Positions 9,808 through 19,601 of a stretch of DNA of 64,000 nucleotides are shown here, in pieces; position 1 is the first letter of the stretch; each line of letters begins with the position of its first letter. The notes beneath the pieces are model-generated. The model was given only the letters and a program-made list of their open reading frames with translations, was not told where the DNA came from and searched no databases. The stretch lies in NCBI GenBank assembly GCA_002687935.1, contig NZBN01000002.1, positions 102,592-166,591 of the forward strand, in the 5' to 3' direction. Position numbers and translations under genes: made by a program. This DNA is from Methanobacteriota archaeon (GTDB lineage: Archaea; Undinarchaeota; Undinarchaeia; Undinarchaeales; Undinarchaeaceae).

Positions 9808-12314
9808 TTAACACCCCCTAAGTCAATCTTTCCAGATTTTACTGCATGATAAACTGTAGTCAGCCGACCATCTGCAAGAGATATTATACTGTCTCCTTTG
9901 AGAGTCTGCTTCTTGCCATCTTCAGAAGCTATTTTGAAGATCTTGTTCTTGAAATCCTGGAATTCTGAAGATTTGCTTCCAATACTGAGAATGGGGTAAC
10001 GACTCCCTTCCCTGTATATTGTTATACCTTTGAGACCCTTTCTCCATGCCTCAAGATACATGTTTGAAATCACCTCAGGCTCTATATCCTCAGGAAGATT
10101 ACAAGTGGATGAAATGCTGTGGTCTATGTATTTCTGGCAAATGGACTGAACCTCTATTCTCTTCTGCGGAACAATGTTATGAGCTGTTCTAAAGAAATGT
10201 TCAGGAAGTAGCCCCTTCAGAGAATCATCCGATTCCAGATTTTCAACTTTGTCAGAAAGTCCTTTAATATCCAAATAAGCCTGAACAGTTCCATGAAATA
10301 CTTTGAAAATTTTATTTCCGAAGGATTCTGAACGTCTTGTATAGTAGAGAGCAAAGATTGGCTCAACTCCGCCACTTACACCCATATAGTTTTTATCTCC
10401 GTCTTTAAAACCAAGAACTATATTTGAAATTGAACCAGTGGGGGCTATTGAAAGAAGTGCAATATTTCTAAGACCTTTTTCCTTAATGATTTGTTTTGTT
10501 TCTTCATCCAAGCTTTCCTGGAAAAAGGGATTTTTAGAATATTTCTCATAGTCATAAATAGCTGAGCTTCCTTTTTCCTCTGCGAGATGTGCAGAAGTTC
10601 TGTAAATTGTATTTGCGATGCGGCACATAACTTTCTCTATAATTTCAAGAGCTTCATCAGAATCATATCCAAGGCCAAGCTGATTCAAAAGGTCTGCAAT
10701 CCCCATAACACCGATACCGAGTCTGCGGGTTTCTCCGGCGGCAATTCTCTGACTCTCGAGAGCATTGAGGCTCTCATTCCATGTAACAACATTGTCAAGG
10801 AATCTTGTCAGATTTTTTGCAGAATGGTCGAGTCTCTCAAAATTAATTGAGGCATTATCAGTATATCCCTTGTCCACCATTCTTGAGAGATTTATAGAAC
10901 CTAAGTTGCAGGCACCTCCATCTTCAAGAGGAACTTCGCCACAAGGATTCGTTGAGCTTATGGGACGTTCGACATAGTTTGAAGGAGAATACTTAGTCAT
11001 AGAAGACCAGAAAATAAGTCCTGGTTCAGCAGTCTGATAATTTCCCTCAATGAAAAGATCCCAGACTTCTCTTGCCTTAACCAAATTTCTTACTTCCCCT
11101 GTATCATCTGATGCAAAATATAGTAAGAAATCACCAGAGTATTTGACAGCCAAGTCATAATCTTTGTTTGTTTCTAGCGAGTAATCACCATAAATATCTC
11201 TCTTTTTGATATCTTCAAGATCTGAAACATTTACCTTAAGGTCGTAATCACTGTGCAGTTTTTCATTGAGTGAGTCTATAGAGTCGAAATCCCCGAGTAG
11301 CTCGTATTCAGAAACATCTTTTGAAGGCACCCCATGGGAATAATTAAGAGCAAGAGTCTGAGGAGCTTTCATAACCGTTCCCTTCGGCTTTTTATAAAGA
11401 AGTAATTTATCAGAATCATGACTTGTTTGCTCGTCAACTGCCTGCATAAATTCATCTGAAACTTTTATACTTATATTTGCGAAACGGATTTGAGTATTGT
11501 CACGGACTTGTTTCTCAATTATTTCCAGCTGAGCATCAGTAAACTTGCCTGACCAGCTACACTGCTCAACAATTTGCTTAGTAACCCAGTTAGAAACCTT
11601 CTTTACTTTTAGGAAGTCCATAATGTCCGGATGCTTGACATCCAGAGTAAGCATAAGAGCACCTCTTCTTCCAGACTGACCAATTAGACCAGTAGTTAGT
11701 GAATAAATATCCATAAAAGAGACTGCCCCTGTAGATGTGTCAGCGGCGTTGTGGACCACAGCTCCCTTTGGACGAAGGGTGGATACATCAATCCCGATTC
11801 CCCCTCCATAAGATTCAGTTCTCGCGCACTGATATGCGGCATCATATATTGACTCTATACTGTCTTTTTTAATGAGAGCAACAAAGCAATTTGCAAGTGT
11901 TTTCAGGCGATAAAGATCTCCGGCTCCTGCGAGAACTCTCCCACCAGGAACATAATAACCATTATATAAATCATTGTAAAATTCAGACGCCCATTTTTCT
12001 CGCCCCTCATCAGAATCTTCAAGGGAAGCAATGAAGGCAGAAAGTCTTGCATAAACATCCTCTGGCCTCTTATCAACAAGATTTATGTCCAAATCCTTTA
12101 GATAATATTTTTTCTCGAATATGTTTTTTGCAAGTTCATTTCCGCAAAGATAGTCTGTAGAGTGGAGGGGAAGTGTCCCGTCTGCCTGTTTTTCCTTGAC
12201 ATATGAAAGAAGTTTTTTATAAGTCTGAACCGGTTCTTCACCAACTTTTTTAGCAAGATTGCTATCAAAATCAAACATATTAGCATAGCCATTAAGTGTT
12301 TCAGATTTTTGCAT
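9804..12314 (-). CDS. nrdJ: Adenosylcobalamin-dependent (class II) ribonucleotide reductase, no ATP-cone
   Basis: GGGIGIDVSTLRPKGA, NPCGEVPLEDGGACNLGSINLSRM, IAPTGSISNIVLGF, GITIYREGSR, LADGRLTTVYHAVK. Confidence 0.92.
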   Translation of the reverse strand: MQKSETLNGYANMFDFDSNLAKKVGEEPVQTYKKLLSYVKEKQADGTLPLHSTDYLCGNELAKNIFEKKYYLKDLDINLVDKRPEDVYARLSAFIASLEDSDEGREKWASEFYNDLYNGYYVPGGRVLAGAGDLYRLKTLANCFVALIKKDSIESIYDAAYQCARTESYGGGIGIDVSTLRPKGAVVHNAADTSTGAVSFMDIYSLTTGLIGQSGRRGALMLTLDVKHPDIMDFLKVKKVSNWVTKQIVEQCSWSGKFTDAQLEIIEKQVRDNTQIRFANISIKVSDEFMQAVDEQTSHDSDKLLLYKKPKGTVMKAPQTLALNYSHGVPSKDVSEYELLGDFDSIDSLNEKLHSDYDLKVNVSDLEDIKKRDIYGDYSLETNKDYDLAVKYSGDFLLYFASDDTGEVRNLVKAREVWDLFIEGNYQTAEPGLIFWSSMTKYSPSNYVERPISSTNPCGEVPLEDGGACNLGSINLSRMVDKGYTDNASINFERLDHSAKNLTRFLDNVVTWNESLNALESQRIAAGETRRLGIGVMGIADLLNQLGLGYDSDEALEIIEKVMCRIANTIYRTSAHLAEEKGSSAIYDYEKYSKNPFFQESLDEETKQIIKEKGLRNIALLSIAPTGSISNIVLGFKDGDKNYMGVSGGVEPIFALYYTRRSESFGNKIFKVFHGTVQAYLDIKGLSDKVENLESDDSLKGLLPEHFFRTAHNIVPQKRIEVQSICQKYIDHSISSTCNLPEDIEPEVISNMYLEAWRKGLKGITIYREGSRYPILSIGSKSSEFQDFKNKIFKIASEDGKKQTLKGDSIISLADGRLTTVYHAVKSGKIDLGGVK

Positions 12315-14134
12315 TATTTTTTCCTCCCCTCAAATTTGATATATTTTGAACCTGATTTCTGCGCCTTATCCAAAAGATTCTGAAGACCACCAGATTCTGG
12401 AACTGGAAGTGACTGTAAAGCTCCCCCCTCGAGAAATGGAAGTAAGCTAGACTCAGATAAAAGCTTATTGGATGCATCGAGCTCCGAGGAAGCCCAAAAG
12501 GAAGGAGTGTAAGCACCAATTTTTGATGCGGCATTATAATTTATTGAATCCACTTTAAAAAATCTCTCCAGAATTTGTGTAGCCGGGCACCCTGCTATTT
12601 GAAAATCCAGACCGCTTTGCGCTCTGTATTCTTCGGCATTTTCCTTCATCCTTCCAAGAACTTTGCGACCGAAGTCTTGGGCAGTTTTTTCAGATAACTG
12701 AGAACCAGTTACAAGTTCTACAAATTCATTCATCCCAGTTATTCCAAGTGAAAGTGGTTGGATATCCGGAATCAAATAAGACTCGTCGTCAAGAATTTTT
12801 TGCTGAAGAAACGGTAGAAGATTTCCTTCCATACTTCGATGAACGACTTCTCTTTTTAGGAAAAGTATGTCCTTTGCCGCCGCCATTCTCTGATCCAGAA
12901 TAGTAAAAATCCTAGCCTCATCACTGCCAGAATCATATGCAATTTTAGGAAGATTGAGAGTGACAGTTTGAAGAACTCCTCCACGTGAAACTTCACTCTT
13001 AGGATAATTGAAAACATACGATGAGTTTTGATATGTAAGACCTTCCTGATTTCCAAGAACGAAATGAGGAGTCTGGAATTTTTCTGCAAGTTCAAGTGCC
13101 TTGGAAAGTAAGTCCTCAGAAGGAGAATCCCCAAGGAAGAGATTAAGTTGAGGATAGTCAAAGGGCTTTCCTGCATAATCTCCCTGAATATAAATATCCA
13201 GGACAGCCATAGCAATGGATTTTGACTCTTCAGAATAGTCAGAGTAAACACCTTTAGTGGAACCGCCTGAAGAAACTGCATCAGAAGAGGCAAGATTTTT
13301 AGGAATCTCAAAATGCAAATCAATTGTAGAAGTCATAGTCTGACCCCCACGAGTTACATACATGTGGCTCATTTCAAAAACGAACATCTGAACCAGTTGT
13401 TTTATTTTTGTATAATCGAGACCTTTGACATATGGCGCAAGAAGAACATTGAAGGCTATGAGACCCTGACTCCCTGAGCAATTTATCTGTGCAGCAGATA
13501 GAACTCTAGAAGCCTGGAGGAAGGCCACATCAGAAGCCTTTGCAGGACCAGCGACAGGAGCGAAGAGTCCAAGTCCGTCAACTTTGAGACCATTTCTTAG
13601 GAAGGGTCTGAGATCATGTGAAAGGCAGTAAGGTCTTGTTGCAAAATAATTCAGCCGATGAATATGTAAATTCCCACTCATGTGGTCATCAACGCGAGTT
13701 GGCGGAAGTATATTCACATAGGTATATTCTCTTGAAACAAGGTCCGCCATCATTTTATGAACTGTTTCAGGATTATGTGGAATTTTTTCAGTCTCAGATG
13801 GACCTGTAAAAATTAGCTCACGGACATCATAGACAGGCATTCCAAGACGAGTGTACCTCATTCTGGCGGATTCGTAACCGTGTTCAAGAAGCTTCACGTT
13901 GACTATCTCCCTTATCAGAGGAGCAGTTAGATACTTTAAGTGCATTCTAGAGACATCGTGCTCAACTTCCTGAGAGATTGACTTGGCGATTGACTCATCT
14001 ATACTTGTCTCCTCCACCAGAGACCTTACAATCTTCTCCTTACTAAAGGGAACGAGAATATTTTGAGATGTCCTGACACGTACGGATTCAGGTTTTTCTA
14101 TTGAAGAGGAAACTTGCGCAGTCATTTCTACCAC
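12314..14134 (-). CDS. NrdD-like (class III RNR-like) protein with N-terminal ATP-cone, lacking a visible glycyl-radical C-terminus
   Basis: ATP-cone VRVRTSQNILVPFSKEKIVRSLVEE; NrdD-like NCSGSQGLIAFNVLLAPYVKGLDY...VTRGGQTMTSTIDL; C-terminus QSLPVPESGGLQNLLDKAQKSGSKYIKFEGRKK has no CxxC...RVxGY-type motif. Confidence 0.8.
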   Translation of the reverse strand: MVEMTAQVSSSIEKPESVRVRTSQNILVPFSKEKIVRSLVEETSIDESIAKSISQEVEHDVSRMHLKYLTAPLIREIVNVKLLEHGYESARMRYTRLGMPVYDVRELIFTGPSETEKIPHNPETVHKMMADLVSREYTYVNILPPTRVDDHMSGNLHIHRLNYFATRPYCLSHDLRPFLRNGLKVDGLGLFAPVAGPAKASDVAFLQASRVLSAAQINCSGSQGLIAFNVLLAPYVKGLDYTKIKQLVQMFVFEMSHMYVTRGGQTMTSTIDLHFEIPKNLASSDAVSSGGSTKGVYSDYSEESKSIAMAVLDIYIQGDYAGKPFDYPQLNLFLGDSPSEDLLSKALELAEKFQTPHFVLGNQEGLTYQNSSYVFNYPKSEVSRGGVLQTVTLNLPKIAYDSGSDEARIFTILDQRMAAAKDILFLKREVVHRSMEGNLLPFLQQKILDDESYLIPDIQPLSLGITGMNEFVELVTGSQLSEKTAQDFGRKVLGRMKENAEEYRAQSGLDFQIAGCPATQILERFFKVDSINYNAASKIGAYTPSFWASSELDASNKLLSESSLLPFLEGGALQSLPVPESGGLQNLLDKAQKSGSKYIKFEGRKK

Positions 14135-14137
14135 CTT

Positions 14138-14205
14138 AAAACTTTCTTATGTGTATTTTGTGATAATTCAAAAAGCTTTAAATACATTTTTAAACCATAC
14201 ACACA
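14138..14205. promoter_or_regulatory. Shared divergent promoter/operator between the RNR cluster and the TrmB-like gene
   Basis: tatgtgtat ... atacacacat imperfect inverted repeats flanking a TTTAAATA box at 14177-14184. Confidence 0.4.
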
Positions 14206-14220
14206 TTAAACCGATTAAAG

Positions 14221-15114
14221 GTGGGAAATATGCTAGACCCTGAATTCAGAACACTACTCAAAGAAGAATATGGTTTCAGAGAAAACCACTTAATTTTGCT
14301 AAGCCATTTTATGTCTAATAAAAAAAAGAAACTTTCAGCAGAAAGTCTTTGGACTGAAACTGAAGTTCCTAAAGGAAGGATTTACGAATTTTTAAACGAC
14401 CTTGTTGACTGGGGATTCCTTGAAGTTGAATACAAAAAACCAAAAACCTACTCAATACTAAACCTGAAGGAAGCTCTACAAAACGCCATAAGTAGGAAAG
14501 AACGAAAATTAACTGAGACAGAAAAAAAGACTCTTGAAATGGCAAACAAAATAGAAAAAAGCTGGCGTACAGAAGTCGGAGAAAAAACAGGGAGCATACA
14601 AATTATAAGCAGTCCTGAGGAATTTTACATAAAAGCCCGTGAAATGTTAATGGACAGTACAGAGGCGAAGGTTTCAGAAAGAACACCTCTCCTCTTCCTT
14701 TCTACAGAAAGGAACTCAACATGGAGGAGGAGAACTTATGAGAGCATGATAGATATGACAGAAGCAAAGCGCCTAGATTTGAAATATATATTCTCTCTTG
14801 AAAATATAATAAAAATTGCATCTGAAAATGAAAACGCAGATGAAGTAATAAACAGTTTAAAGGATTCTCTTGAAAACGGCAACCTAACATGCAGATATGT
14901 AGCAGGAACCGGAATTGAGAGCATGCTTATTGTAAAAGACAGAGCACTTCTTGGAATTGTTTCTCCTAAAAGCGGATCTGTGGAAAATGGATTATACACT
15001 GAATCGAAGGAAATGGTGGATTCACTCCACAAGATGTATGACCTTGTATTTGATGAAGCTGAAACCCTTGGAATTAAAACTCTGCAGATATTAGGAAAGG
15101 CCCTGGAAGAATAA
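14221..15114 (+). CDS. TrmB-family-like transcriptional regulator
   Basis: N-terminal wHTH (SAESLWTETEVPKGRIYEFLNDLVDWGFLEVEYKKPKTYSILNLKEALQNAI) plus coiled coil and C-terminal effector-like domain; GTG 14221 or ATG 14230 start. Confidence 0.8.
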   Translation: MGNMLDPEFRTLLKEEYGFRENHLILLSHFMSNKKKKLSAESLWTETEVPKGRIYEFLNDLVDWGFLEVEYKKPKTYSILNLKEALQNAISRKERKLTETEKKTLEMANKIEKSWRTEVGEKTGSIQIISSPEEFYIKAREMLMDSTEAKVSERTPLLFLSTERNSTWRRRTYESMIDMTEAKRLDLKYIFSLENIIKIASENENADEVINSLKDSLENGNLTCRYVAGTGIESMLIVKDRALLGIVSPKSGSVENGLYTESKEMVDSLHKMYDLVFDEAETLGIKTLQILGKALEE

Positions 15115-15126
15115 ATTTATCTGGAT

Positions 15127-17973
15127 TTAATTATTTTCAGGGAAGGATTCTGAAAGCTCAATCTTTCTAAGCTTGCCCAGTTTGTATGTTTTAATTAGAC
15201 CCCTTCTTTCAAGGGTGTCGACCCAGCGAGACAGACTTGTAGTTGGAATGCCAGTTGCGTGGTAGATTTTTGCCTGAGTTGTTTTACCATCATTTTGTAA
15301 AATAAATTCTAGAATCTCCTTTGCCCGTGGATTGAGCATGTTCATCACTGAACTTGCTTCCTTTGACACAGTAATTTCGGACATGTTTGGCTTTGAAGGT
15401 TTCACCGAATCCTGAGATATCTTTCTGGAGAATTTTAGAGGACGTGGAATCTTTAACTCAGGAAGACCAGTTCTCATAACATAGGTAGATATTAAGAGAA
15501 ACATAAGAATTCCGCCAATCGACATAGTTGCGACACCTTTGTGGGCTCCTGACCAGACAACAAGACCGGAAACCCAGGAATTTGAATTGTCCTGCTCAGC
15601 ATCAACAGGGATATTTATCTTGTGAGTTTCTGCATCAGAAGAGTAGGAAAGTGAAGTATTATCTGAAATTAAATTTTCAGAAGAATTGACTTGCTCTTCT
15701 ACAGATACAGGTGCTTGTGCAGGAGCTGAATTAAAGCTTCCGCCACCTCCACCGCCTCCGCCGCCTCCAGCAGAGGAGCTTTGAGCTGGCTCATCTTTTT
15801 GGTATCTAAGGATGAAGATGAGGCTCTCATTTGAATCCATGTTTCTTGTGAAAGTGACTACACCTGAAGAGTGGGTGACACCATTAAGAGAACTATTATT
15901 ACCTGACTCAGAAACATTAAGTGAATCGTTGTGAGCATCACTAAGAGTAAATGAGATAACAACAGAATAGGACAGCAAAGAATCGGAATTTACAACGCTG
16001 AGATTCCTTGCAACAGAGAGAGTATCGCTTGGAGCTGAAACTGAAGTGGTGTATTCACTACCGAGTTCGAGGGAAACTAGATTGGACTTCATACAGGACT
16101 CTATATTCGATATATTAGACCAGTTCCCGGAATCAAGTGTAGTCTGATTTTGTGAAAGTGTACAATTCCAACCTGTTCTTCCAGTAAGAGGAATGGCAAT
16201 ATTGGAAAAGTTTGTAGAGCCAGTATTAAGGATACTAATATCTCTTGAAATTGATGTAGAGCCACCGGCGACGACGGAAGCTGAAGCCTGCCAAGCAGAA
16301 TAGGACTCATCGAGAGCATCTCCGGACCAGTTTGCACTGATTGTATAAGAAGTACCTGAATTAAAGGAAGACAAATTTCCAGAACAGAGAGTGCAGTTTA
16401 AAGAATCAGAAAAAGACCAGGAAATATTCGAATAATTTACTGAGCCACTATTGTTCAGAAGATAAGACAGAGAGGCATGCTGGACTGAGATGCTAGAAGT
16501 CCTGTTTAATTCCTGACTTGAGTTTAGAATTGATTTTGAGAGATGATTTGTTAGAAGATATGTTGTATTTGGAAGAGAGCTATTTGAAGGAAGTAGAATA
16601 CTTGAGTTTACTGAACAGACCTTTCTATTATTCAGTGTTGAAACAGTTCCGCTTATTCCACTGATACTGCAGGAGCTTGTTCCGCCGTCGACATAGAACT
16701 TAGTTATATTAAGTGAAAGTGAGGGAGACGAAGTAAAGGAGATTGCTTCTTCTAAGTTTGCAGTACTTCCAAAGGAGTTTGACAAGGAAATAATGTAAAC
16801 TGAGGAAATTGCACCACTGTGATTGTAAGTCAGATTGACATCCAGACGGTTCAGCTCCAGTATGGCTTCTGCTTCAGAATAAAATCGGAGAGGAACTTGG
16901 CAAGACGAATTCAAATAAGTACAGCTTCCAATATAGGAATTAATTGCAGATGAAAAATCTCCTGTTGAATTATTATCAGCGGCGTAAAAACCTGAGACAG
17001 ACCAGACCTGGGTGCTTCCAGCACGCAGATTTGGATTTTTTGGGGTCTTTGGAATTAAAACTGTGCTGGCGCCACCTTTTGTAAACTGGAAATAGTCCAT
17101 ATCCGCAAGAGCTGAGCCTCCGGAAACACCGAATTTGAACTCAGAAAAGGTTTGCCCTCCGCAGTTTGAATTCATACAAGTCATATGACTTGTCTGGAGA
17201 ACCTGCTTCCCATCAACATATATTGTATTCACTTTGCCGTTTTCTAGATAGGTATAACGATAAGTGTGCCACTCAGTAGCATCAAGACTGTAATTGTCCG
17301 TATGTGTGTATACGTCCCCTGGAGCATTAGCAGAATCTTTGAATTTTACATGATCTGTGTATATTTCCATTGCATTTCCTTTGAAATTATTATAGGAACC
17401 GCCACCTGCAAATTCTGAACCTCTGTGGAAACTAAAAATCATTTGTCCTGAAGAACTGTTAGAAATGCGGGCTCTGAACTCAACCGTAAAATTATCAAAT
17501 TGATCTGGTCTGTACTGAGAATTCAGATTCCAATAGCCACTTGAACCATTCATATTCAATATACCGGAACTTATTGAAGAACGTGTATTTCCACTTTCAG
17601 ACCAATTATAGAAAGTCTCATTAGGAAGCTGGCTGGCAGAGTAAGTCCAGTCCCAGTTCTCCCCTGCAAGAGACTGATGACCAATTAACCAGAGCTGTGC
17701 CCCTGAAACTGAGGTTCCGTTTGGAATACTGATATTAGAATATGTATAAATTGACTGGGAAAATGTATGATTTACGGGAAGATAGGAAGAACTTAGTGAA
17801 TTTTCATAAAAGGAAAACACAGGATTCTCCGTGTCAAGTGTAAAGCTTGTTTGGACAAGAGCAAATGAAGATGTTGAGAAAATGCACAAAAACACGAAAG
17901 ACATAGAAAATAATAGTCCATATCTAGCGAGTGCAGAACTTTTGTATATGTTTTTGTCCAAAAAACTGGACAT
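15127..17973 (-). CDS. Secreted/surface protein with lectin-like ectodomain, poly-Gly hinge, TM and cytoplasmic winged-helix domain
   Basis: Signal-like N-terminus; LamG/ConA-like FDNFTVEFRARISN...EWHTYRYTYLENGKVNTIYVDGKQVLQ; GGGGGGGGGG; TM GVATMSIGGILMFLLISTYV; C-terminal MNMLNPRAKEILEFILQNDGKTTQAKIYHATGIPTTSLSRWVDTLERRGLIKTYKLGKLRKIELS. Start set at ATG 17973 behind ggtgg. Confidence 0.8.
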   Translation of the reverse strand: MSSFLDKNIYKSSALARYGLLFSMSFVFLCIFSTSSFALVQTSFTLDTENPVFSFYENSLSSSYLPVNHTFSQSIYTYSNISIPNGTSVSGAQLWLIGHQSLAGENWDWTYSASQLPNETFYNWSESGNTRSSISSGILNMNGSSGYWNLNSQYRPDQFDNFTVEFRARISNSSSGQMIFSFHRGSEFAGGGSYNNFKGNAMEIYTDHVKFKDSANAPGDVYTHTDNYSLDATEWHTYRYTYLENGKVNTIYVDGKQVLQTSHMTCMNSNCGGQTFSEFKFGVSGGSALADMDYFQFTKGGASTVLIPKTPKNPNLRAGSTQVWSVSGFYAADNNSTGDFSSAINSYIGSCTYLNSSCQVPLRFYSEAEAILELNRLDVNLTYNHSGAISSVYIISLSNSFGSTANLEEAISFTSSPSLSLNITKFYVDGGTSSCSISGISGTVSTLNNRKVCSVNSSILLPSNSSLPNTTYLLTNHLSKSILNSSQELNRTSSISVQHASLSYLLNNSGSVNYSNISWSFSDSLNCTLCSGNLSSFNSGTSYTISANWSGDALDESYSAWQASASVVAGGSTSISRDISILNTGSTNFSNIAIPLTGRTGWNCTLSQNQTTLDSGNWSNISNIESCMKSNLVSLELGSEYTTSVSAPSDTLSVARNLSVVNSDSLLSYSVVISFTLSDAHNDSLNVSESGNNSSLNGVTHSSGVVTFTRNMDSNESLIFILRYQKDEPAQSSSAGGGGGGGGGGSFNSAPAQAPVSVEEQVNSSENLISDNTSLSYSSDAETHKINIPVDAEQDNSNSWVSGLVVWSGAHKGVATMSIGGILMFLLISTYVMRTGLPELKIPRPLKFSRKISQDSVKPSKPNMSEITVSKEASSVMNMLNPRAKEILEFILQNDGKTTQAKIYHATGIPTTSLSRWVDTLERRGLIKTYKLGKLRKIELSESFPENN

Positions 17974-18180
17974 TTTACCACCCCCAAGTGCTCCGTGAAG
18001 GAGGCTGTATATAAATATTCGGATATTGTTGTATATTGTTCCAAATTGGCTCAAATTACTGAACATTTCTCCACCTCTGTACTAAAATGTGTGTTTGACC
18101 TATTTAAAAAAAATCCCGCGAAGCCAAGGGAAGAACGCTTTAACAATATATAAAAAGGACAATTATCATCAAAGCCAGTT

Positions 18181-19359
18181 ATGACAGAGAGAACAAATTG
18201 GCTCAAAGACGAAGTACAAGGACTGAAAGACCAGAATCTTTTTGGAGAACTCCCTGTAATGGAAACACCAGCAGGTCCACGGATAAGAATCAATGGAAAG
18301 GATGTAATAACGCTTTCCTCAAATAATTATCTTAATTTTACAAATCACCCAAGAGTTATTGCCGCTGCAAAGAAGGCAATAGATGACTGGGGTTTCGGAA
18401 CCGGTGCTGTAAGACAGATAAACGGAACAATGCCAATACACAACGAGCTCGAGAAAGAGCTTGCTGAGTACAAGGGAACTGAATCTTCACTAGTTTTCGT
18501 CGCAGGAATTGCCGCAAATCGCGGGACAATACAGGCACTTATGGGACCTGAAGACGCGATTATATCCGACGAACTAAACCATGGCAGTATTATAGACGGA
18601 GTGCGACTGACGAAATCAGACAGAAAGATTTTTCCCCACAATGACATGGAGGGCCTGAGAAAGGCACTCCAGGAAACAAAAAATGCTCGAAGGCGACTTG
18701 TAGTTGCAGACGGAGTATTCTCAATGGACGGAGATATTTCTCCTCTGGACCAGATTGTCGAGCTTGCAGAGGAATTTGATGCGATGGTAATGGTTGACGA
18801 CGCTCACGGTGATGGTGTTCTCGGAAAAGAGGGTCGTGGAATTGTTGACCACTTCGGGCTTCACGGCCGCGTAGATATTGACATGGGAACTCTCTCGAAA
18901 GCTTTTGGATGTGTTGGAGGTTATATAGCAGGCGATCAGGAACTTAGAGATTATCTGACAAACAGAGCCCGCTCCTTCATTTTCACAACAGCTCACCCGC
19001 CGGCGATTGTACAGGCTTGCAGAGAAGCGATTAAGATTGTCCAGGAAGAGCCTGAGCATCACAAGCGGCTGTGGGATAACACTAAGCATTTCCAGGAGCA
19101 GATGAAGGACCTTGGCTTCAACACAGGAAGAACCCAGACACCAATAACTCCTGTAATTGTTGGAGAGGCCTCGAAGGCACAGGAACTTTCGAAGAGAATG
19201 TGGGACGAAGGAGTCTTCGTTAAACCAATAGTATTTCCTTTAGTTGCGAAGGACATGTCAAGAATCAGAGCAAACGTTACAGCAGGTCATACAAAGGAAG
19301 ATTTGGATGAGTGCGTAGAGAAGTTCGCGAAAGTCGGAAAGAGCATGGGACTAATATAA
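18181..19359 (+). CDS. PLP-dependent alpha-oxoamine synthase (Kbl/BioF family)
   Basis: SSNNYLNFTNHPRVIAAAKKAIDDWGFGTGAVRQINGTMPIHNELEKELAEYKG...DDAHGDGVLG...GTLSKAFGCVGGYIAG. Confidence 0.9.
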   Translation: MTERTNWLKDEVQGLKDQNLFGELPVMETPAGPRIRINGKDVITLSSNNYLNFTNHPRVIAAAKKAIDDWGFGTGAVRQINGTMPIHNELEKELAEYKGTESSLVFVAGIAANRGTIQALMGPEDAIISDELNHGSIIDGVRLTKSDRKIFPHNDMEGLRKALQETKNARRRLVVADGVFSMDGDISPLDQIVELAEEFDAMVMVDDAHGDGVLGKEGRGIVDHFGLHGRVDIDMGTLSKAFGCVGGYIAGDQELRDYLTNRARSFIFTTAHPPAIVQACREAIKIVQEEPEHHKRLWDNTKHFQEQMKDLGFNTGRTQTPITPVIVGEASKAQELSKRMWDEGVFVKPIVFPLVAKDMSRIRANVTAGHTKEDLDECVEKFAKVGKSMGLI

Positions 19360-19380
19360 TCCTACTTTAATCTAGGATTA
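19357..19380. terminator. Hairpin between convergent genes
   Basis: TAATCCTA-ctttaatc-TAGGATTA perfect 8-bp inverted repeat right after the stop of the Kbl-like gene. Confidence 0.45.
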
Positions 19381-19392
19381 GTTCAAAACCAC

Positions 19393-19566
19393 TCACTTCA
19401 TATAATGACTGGCAACTATTAGTCCACCGGCGATTATTTGAATTATCGAATGTATCTGCACCTGGTCCTGAGGTAGTCCCTTTAGCAGAGTAAAGATGTG
19501 CAACCCTATAACTGCGACTACTCCAATCCAGAACAAATACTTTGATGTCTGTGCTTCCTTTGCCAT
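19393..19566 (-). CDS. Small membrane protein (57 aa)
   Basis: MAKEAQTSKYLFWIGVVAVIGLHIFTLLKGLPQDQVQIHSIIQIIAGGLIVASHYMK (manual translation; not in the ORF track). Confidence 0.55.
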   Translation of the reverse strand: MAKEAQTSKYLFWIGVVAVIGLHIFTLLKGLPQDQVQIHSIIQIIAGGLIVASHYMK

Positions 19567-19601
19567 AAAAGTGGATAGGGAAGTTTAGTATATAATAGTA
19601 A

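Noticed and set aside
15738-15770. GC-rich triplet run (poly-Gly codons) as a regulatory or unstable microsatellite
   Set aside because: Codons are mixed GGN rather than a pure repeat and encode a plausible hinge; no direct evidence of instability.
18181-19359. Biotin synthesis locus (BioF)
   Set aside because: No other biotin genes nearby; the Kbl/BioF family covers several reactions, so specific function was left open.
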